A program made the translations under genes and the position numbers. 64,000 bases of DNA from Bacteroides thetaiotaomicron VPI-5482 (GTDB lineage Bacteria > Bacteroidota > Bacteroidia > Bacteroidales > Bacteroidaceae), in NCBI RefSeq assembly GCF_000011065.1, contig NC_004663.1:6138001-6202000 (forward strand). The letters are read 5' to 3'. The notes beneath the pieces are model-generated. The model was not told where the DNA came from, ran no database searches, and saw only the letters and a program-made list of their open reading frames with translations. Below, one piece after another: positions 26,225 through 34,848 of this stretch. The first letter of the stretch is position 1. Each line of letters begins with the position of its first letter.

Positions 26225-26270
26225 AAATATCCGGCTTTACTATTGTGAATTGCAGCAAAGCCGGATATTT
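26225..26270 (+). terminator. Terminator of the efflux operon
   Basis: AAATATCCGGCTTT (26225-26238) is matched by a perfect 14-bp inverse at 26257-26270, 5 nt after the stop of the channel gene. Confidence 0.85.
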
Positions 26271-26497
26271 GTATGGTTACCAGTCAGCGGTTTCACGCTT
26301 TATGTTAAATCATTGTGCGATATTCCTCCTGTTTTTTCTTAGGGAGTTTTTTTGATCACTTCTTCCACAGAGTGGTCAATAAGTTCTTTGATAAGTTTGT
26401 CACTCAGGTTTATTTACTTATCTGTTTTCCGAACTTTAATCCGTACTACTGTGTCATTTTGACGAGACTGGACAATGTTTTATTACTTTCGATTGTG

Positions 26498-26505
26498 TAT
26501 CTTTG
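26498..26505 (+). promoter_or_regulatory. -7 element upstream of the GNAT gene
   Basis: TATCTTTG lies 51 nt before the chosen start. It falls inside the upstream extension of the reading frame (from 26475), which argues that translation begins at the later ATG. The -33 box is not clear. Confidence 0.6.
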
Positions 26506-26555
26506 CTGTAGTTGAAATGGACAACCGGAATTTATATACTAATAAACAGAATATT

Positions 26556-27323
26556 ATGGAAGCGAAGTATATCACTCTGACTAAAGAGAATATCGAAAAA
26601 GAACATATTTGCTGTGCTTTCTCCGATAAGAAATGTAAGGATAGCTATGAGTTGAAAAAGACATGGCTGAAAAATGAGTTTGAGAATGGCTATGTTTTCA
26701 GACGGCTTGACGAACGTGCAAAAGTATTTATAGAATATGGACCTGCCGAAAAAGCTTGGGTTCCGGTTAATGCACCTAACTATTTAATGATAAACTGTTT
26801 TTGGGTTTCAGGAAAATATAAAGGATGCGGGCATGGCAAAGCACTATTGCAGTCTGCTGTCGAGGATGCCAAAGCACAGGGTAGGGATGGCTTGGTGACT
26901 GTGGTCGGTACCTCTAAATTTCATTTTATGGGTGATGCGAAATGGTTATTACGTCAGGGGTTTGAGACGATAGAAAAACTACCCTATGGTTTCAGTCTTT
27001 TGGCTTTGAAGATAAATCCGGCAGCTCCTGATCCGTCATTCAATGGAACAGTATCAAGTGGAGAATGTGAGGAAAAAGAAGGTGTAGTCGTTTATTATAC
27101 ACATCGTTGTCCGTTTGCAGAGTTTCATGTCCGTAATTCTTTAGTGAGTGTGACTGAGAACAAAGGTATTCCATTGAAGATAGTCAGATTGGAAACGATG
27201 GCACAAGCACAAAATGCACCTACACCTGCTACTATCTTTTCTCTTTTCTATAAAGGAAAGTTTGTAACGACGGATTTGAGTGCATGTATGGAGCAACGGT
27301 TTGATAAAGCGTTGGGATTATAA
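26556..27323 (+). CDS. GNAT acetyltransferase with C-terminal YoaP-like domain
   Basis: 255 residues from the ATG at 26556 (MEAKYITLTKENIEKEHICC). The open frame reaches back to 26475 but crosses the promoter. Residues about 1-150 form a GNAT fold with YLMINCFWVSGKYKGCGHGK and ALLQSAVEDAK, containing the acetyl-CoA pyrophosphate-loop glycines. The last 80 residues (VVYYTHRCPFAEFHVRNSL, TPATIFSLFYKGKFVT) match the YoaP-like domain, with a thioredoxin-like look. The acceptor substrate is unknown. It stands alone on the strand. Confidence 0.82.
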   Translation: MEAKYITLTKENIEKEHICCAFSDKKCKDSYELKKTWLKNEFENGYVFRRLDERAKVFIEYGPAEKAWVPVNAPNYLMINCFWVSGKYKGCGHGKALLQSAVEDAKAQGRDGLVTVVGTSKFHFMGDAKWLLRQGFETIEKLPYGFSLLALKINPAAPDPSFNGTVSSGECEEKEGVVVYYTHRCPFAEFHVRNSLVSVTENKGIPLKIVRLETMAQAQNAPTPATIFSLFYKGKFVTTDLSACMEQRFDKALGL

Positions 27324-27645
27324 TCTTTCTTATTACAGTATGTGTTTCTCTTTTTTGATTTTCTGTTTTTGTGCTGTTTTGCTCTGATGAGTGTGGCGGG
27401 TTAATAATTGTCTGGTGTTTATTTAGACTGGTCGGTTCGATTTTTCATGTGCTGCTCTGATCTTATGCAGATTCATTAATAGAATCGGCAGTTTATTTAT
27501 ATGTTGAGATGTTTTGTTTTATGTATGTGACATATGCTTGATTTTTAGTATTTTATTGTATGTGGTTGGTGGGGAAAACTTGATAGCTCCTGACTTTTAT
27601 AATCACTAACTTTTCTTATTTTAGTTCATTCAAATATGTTCAATT
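27324..27645. other. AT-rich gap between the GNAT and TPR-AraC genes
   Basis: No gene, repeat or strong hairpin is visible in this T-rich stretch; the only sign of function is the promoter at its end. Confidence 0.5.
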
Positions 27646-27677
27646 CTTGCATTTTATGAAACTATGTTTTACTTTTG
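27646..27677 (+). promoter_or_regulatory. Promoter of the TPR-AraC regulator
   Basis: CTTG (27646-27649), 20 nt, TACTTTTG (27670-27677): a full -7 and a near-consensus -33 box. It overlaps a possible TTG start at 27675, supporting the ATG at 27702. Confidence 0.55.
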
Positions 27678-27701
27678 GGGAGTAAAATCATTGGGATTAT
27701 A

Positions 27702-29471
27702 ATGAAAAGTATTCGCTCGGTTATTTGTTTTTGTTTGTTTTTGTTTGTGTTTAACCAGCTCCTTTTCGCCGACAAAACTATAGAGAATGATTCGCTATAT
27801 ACCAGTGAGTATATAAGTCGAATTTATATGGCAGAACCTGAACGGGCTTTAAGTTTGTTGGATGGAGCTGAAAGTAAGAAGACTATCCCTCTGCGTATTA
27901 TACATGAATTACGCAGCAGGGTTTATCGTAATATGTATATGACTAAACTGGCTTTTTTGTATGCCAAAAAGTCTTATTTGCTGGATTCCGTTTCTCAGAA
28001 AGATACTAAGCACTTGTTGACCATGACTGTCGACCTGGCAGAATTAGCAGTGCTTATGAGTGACCATAAAGAGAGTATGAGGTATGCTCTTGATGGTATC
28101 AAGCTAGCACAAAAAGAAAAGGATAAAGGGGCTGAAAGTAAGCTGTTGTTTTGCATTGGTGAAAATAAATGGCAATTGTCTTTCAAAGAGGAGGCATATG
28201 ACTATTTTGACAAAGCTATCAAATTGCTTCAAGGTACAAGTTCCAAATTGGAAATGGCTATGCTTTCATACTTTTATGGGATGAAAATGGATTATCTGCT
28301 CAATGATTCCCGTAGTAAAGAAGCATTGGAGGTTGGGTTGAAGCGCGAAAAGCTACTTAAAGATATAGCTAAATTACCGGAAAAAACAAAAGGCTTTCTT
28401 GATCTGCAATATACTTACTTGTATGCAAAAATGTCGTATATCTGCTATCTGGAAGGAAAGTATGATCAGGCGGAAAAATATTATCAACAATATTTGTCAA
28501 CAGAGAATTCACAGACACCGGATGGAAAAACCTATGCGATACCTTATCTGCTAGTGTCTAAACAATATCAGAAAGTCGTTGATCAATGTCAGGATTTTAA
28601 GAAATTGATGCAAGAGCAGGATACTGTCAACTTGCAGTATATTAGTATCCTTCAGAAAGAGGTGAAAGCTTATAAAGGCTTGAAGGATTTTGAAAAAGTA
28701 GCAGCATTACGTGAGTCTATTATTTCTATTATTGATGGTATTAACAGCAAGGATAAACAGAATGCGGCTTTGGAATTAAATGCTATTCATAAAGCTGACG
28801 AGCAGGAAGAATATATTGCCGAACAGACTTTACAGTTAAGAATCAGAAACATATCACTTGCTTTTTTGGGATGTGTCACTTGTCTCATTTTATTTGTGCT
28901 ATGGCGGATTTGGCGTCATACGATTATTGTTAAATATAAAAACAAAATGCTGGCAAAGTTTATCAATGAGAAACTGGCTGGAAAAGTAGAGAACAAACAA
29001 TTATTCATAGATGGAGATGCGGAAGATCCGATAGCTGTTCCATTGGACTTGGAACCGGAAACTGGCTTTTCCGAAAAAGACGATTTATCTCCGGATGAAG
29101 TAGTGGAGAGTAGGGAGGAAGAGGATGAGAATAAGAAAATTTTCAAAGAACTGAATCGTATTGTTGTTCAGGATCAGTTATATCTGTCTCCGGAATTGTC
29201 GAGAGAGGATCTGGCTCAGATTGTACATTTGAATAATGCGCGTTTCGCCCGGATGATCAAGGAAAACACCGGAACTAATTTCAACGGGTATATTAATGAA
29301 CTTCGTATTAACTATGCGATTCAGTTATTGAAGCAACATCCCAATTATACCATTCGTGCGATAGCTGATGAAGCCGGATTTAATAGTACGCCTATTCTGT
29401 ACAGTATGTTCAAGAAAAAGACTGGTATGACTCCTTACGAATTTAAAAAAACGCAGGAATCCTTAGGTTGA
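27702..29471 (+). CDS. Membrane-spanning regulator: TPR sensor with AraC-type DNA-binding domain
   Basis: 589 residues from the ATG at 27702. A signal anchor (about 1-24) is followed by some 350 residues of TPR-like helices (KEEAYDYFDKAIKLLQG, YDQAEKYYQQYLS). A transmembrane helix comes next (ISLAFLGCVTCLILFVLWRIW), then an acidic linker and a C-terminal AraC helix-turn-helix pair (LSREDLAQIVHLNNARFARM, YTIRAIADEAGFNSTPILYS). The layout implies a periplasmic TPR sensor tied to a cytoplasmic DNA-binding domain in one chain. No kinase domain is present, so it differs from hybrid two-component systems. Target genes are unknown; the adjacent genes are not obviously linked. Confidence 0.85.
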   Translation: MKSIRSVICFCLFLFVFNQLLFADKTIENDSLYTSEYISRIYMAEPERALSLLDGAESKKTIPLRIIHELRSRVYRNMYMTKLAFLYAKKSYLLDSVSQKDTKHLLTMTVDLAELAVLMSDHKESMRYALDGIKLAQKEKDKGAESKLLFCIGENKWQLSFKEEAYDYFDKAIKLLQGTSSKLEMAMLSYFYGMKMDYLLNDSRSKEALEVGLKREKLLKDIAKLPEKTKGFLDLQYTYLYAKMSYICYLEGKYDQAEKYYQQYLSTENSQTPDGKTYAIPYLLVSKQYQKVVDQCQDFKKLMQEQDTVNLQYISILQKEVKAYKGLKDFEKVAALRESIISIIDGINSKDKQNAALELNAIHKADEQEEYIAEQTLQLRIRNISLAFLGCVTCLILFVLWRIWRHTIIVKYKNKMLAKFINEKLAGKVENKQLFIDGDAEDPIAVPLDLEPETGFSEKDDLSPDEVVESREEEDENKKIFKELNRIVVQDQLYLSPELSREDLAQIVHLNNARFARMIKENTGTNFNGYINELRINYAIQLLKQHPNYTIRAIADEAGFNSTPILYSMFKKKTGMTPYEFKKTQESLG

Positions 29472-29541
29472 TTTTGGCTTTTTCGATAAACAATTTTCCG
29501 TTTTATCGGTTTATTCTTATGATAACTAAATATAAACGGAA

Positions 29542-29904
29542 ATGGTGCAAGTTAGGATAAAGCGAGTGTACGAAGACTTTTCAGAGACCGACGGATATCG
29601 GGTGCTGGTAGATAAACTCTGGCCACGTGGAATCAAAAAAGAATGGTTGAAATATGATTACTGGGCAAAAGATATAACGCCTTCCGCAGCACTGCGCAGA
29701 TGGTTTCATGAAGATATTCCGGGTCACTGGAATGATTTTGTCGTAATGTATCAGAAGGAACTGGAAGCTTCTCAAGCTGTTGCCGATTTTCTGACTCTTA
29801 TCAAACCTCATCCGGTGATCACTTTGCTTTATGCATCCAAAGAACCGGTTTATAATCATGCCCGAATCCTTCGTGATTATTTGGAAATGCATCTGAAAGA
29901 GTGA
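29542..29904 (+). CDS. DUF488 family protein
   Basis: 120 residues, with no signal or membrane helix. VQVRIKRVYEDFSETDGYRV, LVDKLWPRGIKKE and WAKDITPSAALRRWFHEDIP are hallmarks of DUF488 proteins, a widespread small family of unknown biochemistry. The C-terminal VITLLYASKEPVYNHARILR is also characteristic. It sits alone between the TPR-AraC regulator and the menaquinone operon, whose promoter lies after its stop. Confidence 0.85.
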   Translation: MVQVRIKRVYEDFSETDGYRVLVDKLWPRGIKKEWLKYDYWAKDITPSAALRRWFHEDIPGHWNDFVVMYQKELEASQAVADFLTLIKPHPVITLLYASKEPVYNHARILRDYLEMHLKE

Positions 29905-29932
29905 AATTAAAGTAATTTTTATCTCTTTCCGC

Positions 29933-29963
29933 TTTCAGTCGTTCACTCAATTTCCTACCTTTG
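29933..29963 (+). promoter_or_regulatory. Promoter of the menaquinone operon
   Basis: TTTC (29933-29936), 19 nt, TACCTTTG (29956-29963). The first ATG of the operon follows at 29989, leaving a leader of about 20 nt. Confidence 0.65.
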
Positions 29964-29988
29964 TAATCTAAATCAAAATCGTGTGTCC

Positions 29989-31221
29989 ATGAAGTATAAA
30001 TTATTAGTTCTTGATGTAGACGGAACGCTTCTCAATGATGCAAAAGAAATTAGTAAACGTACATTGGCTGCTTTGCTGAAAGTTCAGCAGATGGGAGTAC
30101 GTATCGTGTTGGCATCCGGCCGACCGACTTACGGTCTGATGCCTTTAGCCAAATCCCTAGAACTCGGAAATTATGGAGGTTATATCCTTTCTTATAATGG
30201 TTGCCAGATAATTAATGCTCAAAACGGAGAAATACTGTTTGAGCGGAGGATTAATCCGGAAATGTTGCCTTATCTGGAAAAGAAGGCAAGAAAAAATAAT
30301 TTCGCACTGTTCACTTACCATGATGATACGATCATTACTGACACTCCGGAGAATGAACATATCCAGAATGAAGCTCGCTTGAATAATTTGAAAGTGATCA
30401 AGGAAGAGGAATTTTCTGTAGCAATTGACTTTGCTCCGTGTAAGTGTATGCTTGTCAGCGATGACGAGGAAGCGTTGGTTAGTCTGGAAGGACACTGGAA
30501 GAGACGGTTGAACGGAGCTTTGGATGTTTTCCGTTCCGAACCTTATTTTCTGGAAGTAGTGCCGTGTGCGATTGATAAAGCCAACACATTGGGAGCTTTA
30601 TTGGAAGAACTGGATGTGAAGCGTGAAGAAGTCATCGCTATAGGAGACGGTGTGTGCGATGTAACGATGATTCAGCTGGCAGGACTGGGAGTGGCGATGG
30701 GGCATTCGCAGGATTCGGTAAAGGTCTGTGCGGATTATGTGACAGCTTCCAATGAGGAAGACGGAGTGGCTCTGGCTGTCGAAAAGGCGATAATAGCGGA
30801 AGTTCGCGCTGCAGAGATTCCTTTGGACCAGTTGAATGCACAGGCGCGTCACGCATTGATGGGTAATCTGGGTATCCAATATACATATGCCGACGAAGAC
30901 CGTGTAGAGGCGACGATGCCGGTAGATCACCGTACCCGTCAGCCGTTCGGTATTTTGCACGGTGGAGCTACGCTTGCATTGGGAGAAACAGTTGCCGGAC
31001 TCGGCTCGATGATTCTCTGTCAGCCGGATGAAATTGTGGTAGGAATGCAGGTCAGCGGAAATCATATATCTTCTGCGCACGAAGGTGATACAGTACGTGC
31101 AGTAGCGACGATTGTACACAAAGGACGTTCCTCCCATGTATGGAATGTGGACGTTTTTACTTCAACCAATAAACTGGTGTCCTCTATACGGGTGGTCAAC
31201 AGTGTGATGAAAAAAAGATGA
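29989..31221 (+). CDS. HAD-family phosphatase fused to a hotdog thioesterase (probable DHNA-CoA thioesterase)
   Basis: 410 residues from the ATG at 29989; a GTG two codons earlier is less likely. Residues 1 to about 262 are a Cof-type HAD hydrolase: LDVDGTLLND (nucleophile and acid Asp), VLASGRPTYGL, and IAIGDGVCDVTMI with the late Asp pair. Residues about 275-410 are a PaaI/MenI-type hotdog domain: FGILHGGATLALGETVAGLG with the catalytic Glu-bearing helix, and VVGMQVSGNHISSAHEGD. The gene heads menF-menD-menB-menC-menE and overlaps menF by 4 nt. The thioesterase half probably performs the otherwise missing DHNA-CoA hydrolysis step. The role of the HAD half is unknown. Confidence 0.87.
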   Translation: MKYKLLVLDVDGTLLNDAKEISKRTLAALLKVQQMGVRIVLASGRPTYGLMPLAKSLELGNYGGYILSYNGCQIINAQNGEILFERRINPEMLPYLEKKARKNNFALFTYHDDTIITDTPENEHIQNEARLNNLKVIKEEEFSVAIDFAPCKCMLVSDDEEALVSLEGHWKRRLNGALDVFRSEPYFLEVVPCAIDKANTLGALLEELDVKREEVIAIGDGVCDVTMIQLAGLGVAMGHSQDSVKVCADYVTASNEEDGVALAVEKAIIAEVRAAEIPLDQLNAQARHALMGNLGIQYTYADEDRVEATMPVDHRTRQPFGILHGGATLALGETVAGLGSMILCQPDEIVVGMQVSGNHISSAHEGDTVRAVATIVHKGRSSHVWNVDVFTSTNKLVSSIRVVNSVMKKR

Positions 31222-32330
31222 TTGACGAAAAAAGTAACTTGACAACTATTGATGCACTTATTCAGCGGAAACAGCCCTTTGCTGTTTATCGTGTTCCCGG
31301 GGAGAAGTATCCTCGTCTGTTGACAGAAGATGTCGGAGCTGTCCGCTTGATTTTCGATTTGAAAGAACTGAATGGACAAAGAGGATTTGTGATTGCTCCG
31401 TTCCGTATAGATAAGTCATGTCCGATTGTGTTGATACAGTCCGACAGGACTGGACAACCGTTGCCTATGGAAATCGTGGCAGAGGAAGAGCAGGACTTGC
31501 AAAGTTATCCGGAGGAATCTTTTCATACCCTTTGTACTGGGAAGTATGCGACCTGTTTTCATACATTTATTGAAGCCTTGCGTGATGCTACCTTTGATAA
31601 ACTGGTGCTTTCCCGTAGTCTCACTATTGGAAAGAATCCGGAGTTTTCCCCTTCAGCTGTTTTTCGTGCAGCTTGTCAACGTTATATTCATTCCTATATC
31701 TATCTGTGTTATACTCCTCAGACGGGCGTGTGGCTGGGAAGTACCCCCGAAATTATATTGTCGGGCGAAAAAAATGAATGGAACACAGTTGCCCTGGCAG
31801 GAACTCAACCTTTGCAGAATGGTAAACTTCCGCAAGTATGGGATGACAAAAACCGTCAGGAGCAGGATTATGTGGCGTCCTATATCCGTCGGCAGCTTCT
31901 TTCGCTGGGCATTCGCTCCACAGAGAGCGGACCTTATCCGGCTTATGCCGGTGCCTTGTCACATCTGAAAACTGATTTCCATTTCTCTTTGAAAGATAAT
32001 AAAAATCTGGGAGACCTTCTGAAAGTCCTGCATCCGACTCCTGCCGTGTGCGGACTGCCTAAAGAAGAAGCCTACCGGTTCATTTTGGAAAATGAAGGGT
32101 ACGATCGTAAGTATTATTCCGGTTTTATCGGTTGGCTCGATCCGGAGGGACGCACAGATTTGTATGTGAATCTGCGTTGCATGCACATTGAAGACGAGCA
32201 ATTGACACTGTATGCCGGTGGCGGATTGTTAGCCTCTTCAGAGTTGAATGATGAATGGCAGGAAACGGAAAAGAAATTGCAGACCATGAGGCGTATTCTT
32301 GTGTCTGCTCCAATAATGATGAATCACTAA
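31218..32330 (+). CDS. menF: Isochorismate synthase MenF
   Basis: 370 residues, cytoplasmic; converts chorismate to isochorismate, the first committed step to menaquinone. The chorismate-binding core shows FDKLVLSRSLTI, YLCYTPQTGVWLGSTPEIIL, VALAGTQP, HPTPAVCGLPKEEAYRFI and YYSGFIGW, the family's active-site stretches. It is shorter at the N-terminus than E. coli MenF, as usual in Bacteroidetes. Its start overlaps the fusion gene by 4 nt (ATGA), and menD follows after 19 nt. Confidence 0.94.
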   Translation: MIDEKSNLTTIDALIQRKQPFAVYRVPGEKYPRLLTEDVGAVRLIFDLKELNGQRGFVIAPFRIDKSCPIVLIQSDRTGQPLPMEIVAEEEQDLQSYPEESFHTLCTGKYATCFHTFIEALRDATFDKLVLSRSLTIGKNPEFSPSAVFRAACQRYIHSYIYLCYTPQTGVWLGSTPEIILSGEKNEWNTVALAGTQPLQNGKLPQVWDDKNRQEQDYVASYIRRQLLSLGIRSTESGPYPAYAGALSHLKTDFHFSLKDNKNLGDLLKVLHPTPAVCGLPKEEAYRFILENEGYDRKYYSGFIGWLDPEGRTDLYVNLRCMHIEDEQLTLYAGGGLLASSELNDEWQETEKKLQTMRRILVSAPIMMNH

Positions 32331-32349
32331 CAAGCTAATCACTATCAAT

Positions 32350-34017
32350 ATGTATTCGGACAAGAAAAATATACTCCAGTTGGTCGCGCTGCTTGAGGCG
32401 CATGGAATTACGAAAGTAGTGTTATGTCCCGGTAGCCGTAATGCACCTATTGTGCATACGCTGTCTACTCATCCGGGTTTTACTTGTTATGCTATGACGG
32501 ATGAACGGAGTGCCGGTTATTTTGCGATTGGTCTTGCGCTGAATGGCGGGCATCCTGCTGCCGTTTGCTGTACTTCCGGTACAGCGTTGCTCAATCTTCA
32601 TCCTGCTGTGGCAGAAGCGTATTATCAGAATATACCTTTAGTTGTTATCTCTGCCGATCGGCCTGCTGCCTGGATTGGACAGATGGCGGGACAGACATTG
32701 CCGCAGCCCGGTGTTTTTCAGACATTGGTGAAGAAGTCGGTAAACCTTCCGGAGATTCAGACAGAAGAGGATGAATGGTACTGTAACCGCTTGGTGAATG
32801 AAGCCTTGCTGGAAACCAACCATCATGGAAAAGGTCCGGTACATATTAATATTCCTATATCCGAACCTTTGTTCCAGTTTACGGTGGAGTCGCTTCCCGA
32901 AGTACGTGTCATTACGCGCTATCAGGGGCTGAATGTATACGACCGGGATTACAATGACCTGATCGAACGCTTGAACAGATATCAGAAGCGGATGATTATT
33001 GTCGGACAGATGAACTTGATTTACTTGTTTGAGAAACGGCATACCAAATTGTTATATAAACATTTCGTGTGGCTGACCGAGCATATCGGTAATCAGACAG
33101 TACCCGGTATTCCAGTGAAGAATTTTGATGCGGCGCTTTATGCGATGCCCGAAGAGAAAACCGGCCAGATGACTCCCGAGTTATTGATTACTTATGGCGG
33201 ACATGTGGTTTCCAAGCGGTTGAAAAAATATCTTCGGCAGCATCCGCCTAAAGAACATTGGCATGTGTCTGCTGATGGAGAAGTGGTTGACCTTTACGGT
33301 TCTCTGACTACCGTCATCGAAATGGACCCGTTTGAGTTTCTGGAGAAAATAGCTCCATTGCTGGATAACCGCGTGCCGGAGTATCCCCGTGTATGGGAGA
33401 ATTATTGCAAGACCATTCCCGAACCGGAGTTCGGATATTCGGAAATGTCGGCTATCGGTGCTTTGATAAAAGCATTGCCGGAATCATGTGCATTGCATCT
33501 GGCAAATAGTTCTGTTATCCGCTATGCTCAGTTATACCAGGTTCCTTCTACGATTGAGGTATGCTGTAATCGGGGTACAAGCGGCATCGAAGGCTCGTTG
33601 TCCACGGCAGTGGGATATGCCGCCGGTTCGGATAAACTAAATTTTATAGTTATAGGTGACCTTAGTTTCTTTTATGATATGAATGCTTTGTGGAACATCA
33701 ATGTCCGTCCCAATCTACGCATTCTTTTGCTGAATAACGGAGGAGGGGAGATTTTCCATACATTACCCGGACTGGATATGTCGGGTACATCGCACAAGTA
33801 TATTACAGCCGTTCACAAGACATCTGCCAAAGGATGGGCGGAAGAACGCGGATTCCTTTATCAACGGGTAGAGAATGAAGAACAGCTTGCCGAAGCGATG
33901 AAAACCTTCACACAACCGGAAGCCATGGAACAACCGGTTCTGATGGAAGTATTCAGCAATAAAAATAAAGATGCACGTATACTGAAAGATTATTATCATC
34001 AACTAAAACAAAAATAG
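32350..34017 (+). CDS. menD: SEPHCHC synthase MenD
   Basis: 555 residues, a thiamine-diphosphate enzyme that joins isochorismate with 2-oxoglutarate-derived succinic semialdehyde. The N-terminal domain shows VVLCPGSRNAPIV, TDERSAGYFAIGLAL and the Glu-containing pyrimidine-binding region. The C-terminal domain has CCNRGTSGIEGSLSTAVGYA and VIGDLSFFYDMNALWN, the cofactor-binding GD-to-N motif. Full length. menB begins 3 nt after its stop. Confidence 0.96.
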   Translation: MYSDKKNILQLVALLEAHGITKVVLCPGSRNAPIVHTLSTHPGFTCYAMTDERSAGYFAIGLALNGGHPAAVCCTSGTALLNLHPAVAEAYYQNIPLVVISADRPAAWIGQMAGQTLPQPGVFQTLVKKSVNLPEIQTEEDEWYCNRLVNEALLETNHHGKGPVHINIPISEPLFQFTVESLPEVRVITRYQGLNVYDRDYNDLIERLNRYQKRMIIVGQMNLIYLFEKRHTKLLYKHFVWLTEHIGNQTVPGIPVKNFDAALYAMPEEKTGQMTPELLITYGGHVVSKRLKKYLRQHPPKEHWHVSADGEVVDLYGSLTTVIEMDPFEFLEKIAPLLDNRVPEYPRVWENYCKTIPEPEFGYSEMSAIGALIKALPESCALHLANSSVIRYAQLYQVPSTIEVCCNRGTSGIEGSLSTAVGYAAGSDKLNFIVIGDLSFFYDMNALWNINVRPNLRILLLNNGGGEIFHTLPGLDMSGTSHKYITAVHKTSAKGWAEERGFLYQRVENEEQLAEAMKTFTQPEAMEQPVLMEVFSNKNKDARILKDYYHQLKQK

Positions 34018-34020
34018 ATT

Positions 34021-34845
34021 ATGTCAACACAAAGAGAATGGACAACCATCAGAGAATACGAAGATATCCTCTTTGATTACTATAATGGGATTGCCCGCAT
34101 CACCATTAACCGTGAACGCTATCGAAATGCATTTACTCCGACTACAACGGCTGAAATGAGTGACGCATTGCGCATTTGCCGGGAAGAAGCGGATATTGAT
34201 GTGATCGTGATTACGGGAGCTGGTGACAAGGCTTTCTGTTCGGGCGGTGACCAGAATGTGAAAGGGCGTGGCGGCTATATCGGCAAGGACGGTGTTCCCC
34301 GTCTGAGTGTTCTGGATGTACAGAAACAAATCCGCAGCATTCCGAAACCGGTAATTGCTGCCGTAAATGGATTTGCCATTGGTGGCGGACACGTGCTTCA
34401 TGTAGTTTGCGATTTATCGATTGCTTCGGAGAATGCGATCTTCGGACAGACCGGTCCTCGCGTAGGTAGCTTTGATGCAGGTTTCGGAGCCTCTTATCTG
34501 GCTCGTGTCGTCGGTCAGAAGAAGGCACGTGAGATATGGTTCCTTTGCCGGAAATACAATGCGCAGGAAGCGTTGGATATGGGATTGGTGAATAAAGTAG
34601 TTCCATTGGAGCAACTGGAGGATGAGTATGTGCAATGGGCGGAAGAAATGATGCTGCTCAGTCCGTTGGCCTTGCGGATGATTAAAGCCGGATTGAATGC
34701 CGAACTGGACGGCCAGGCAGGTATTCAGGAGCTGGCAGGGGATGCGACCTTGCTTTACTATCTGACGGATGAGGCTCAGGAAGGAAAGAATGCATTTCTG
34801 GAGAAACGTAAACCTAACTTTAAGAAATATCCGAAGTTCCCTTAA
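34021..34845 (+). CDS. menB: 1,4-dihydroxy-2-naphthoyl-CoA synthase MenB
   Basis: 274 residues of the crotonase fold, closing o-succinylbenzoyl-CoA to DHNA-CoA. FCSGGDQNVKGRGGYIG and GFAIGGGHVLHVVCDLSIAS provide the oxyanion hole and CoA site. FGQTGPRVGSFDAGFGASYL is distinctive for MenB against other crotonases. Normal length. The neighbours menD (3 nt before) and menC (3 nt after) show tight operon packing. Confidence 0.97.
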   Translation: MSTQREWTTIREYEDILFDYYNGIARITINRERYRNAFTPTTTAEMSDALRICREEADIDVIVITGAGDKAFCSGGDQNVKGRGGYIGKDGVPRLSVLDVQKQIRSIPKPVIAAVNGFAIGGGHVLHVVCDLSIASENAIFGQTGPRVGSFDAGFGASYLARVVGQKKAREIWFLCRKYNAQEALDMGLVNKVVPLEQLEDEYVQWAEEMMLLSPLALRMIKAGLNAELDGQAGIQELAGDATLLYYLTDEAQEGKNAFLEKRKPNFKKYPKFP

Positions 34846-34848
34846 ACA

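Noticed and set aside
30598..31137. 179-codon frame opposite the hotdog domain
   Set aside because: Antisense shadow rich in Arg, His and Ser, with no promoter.
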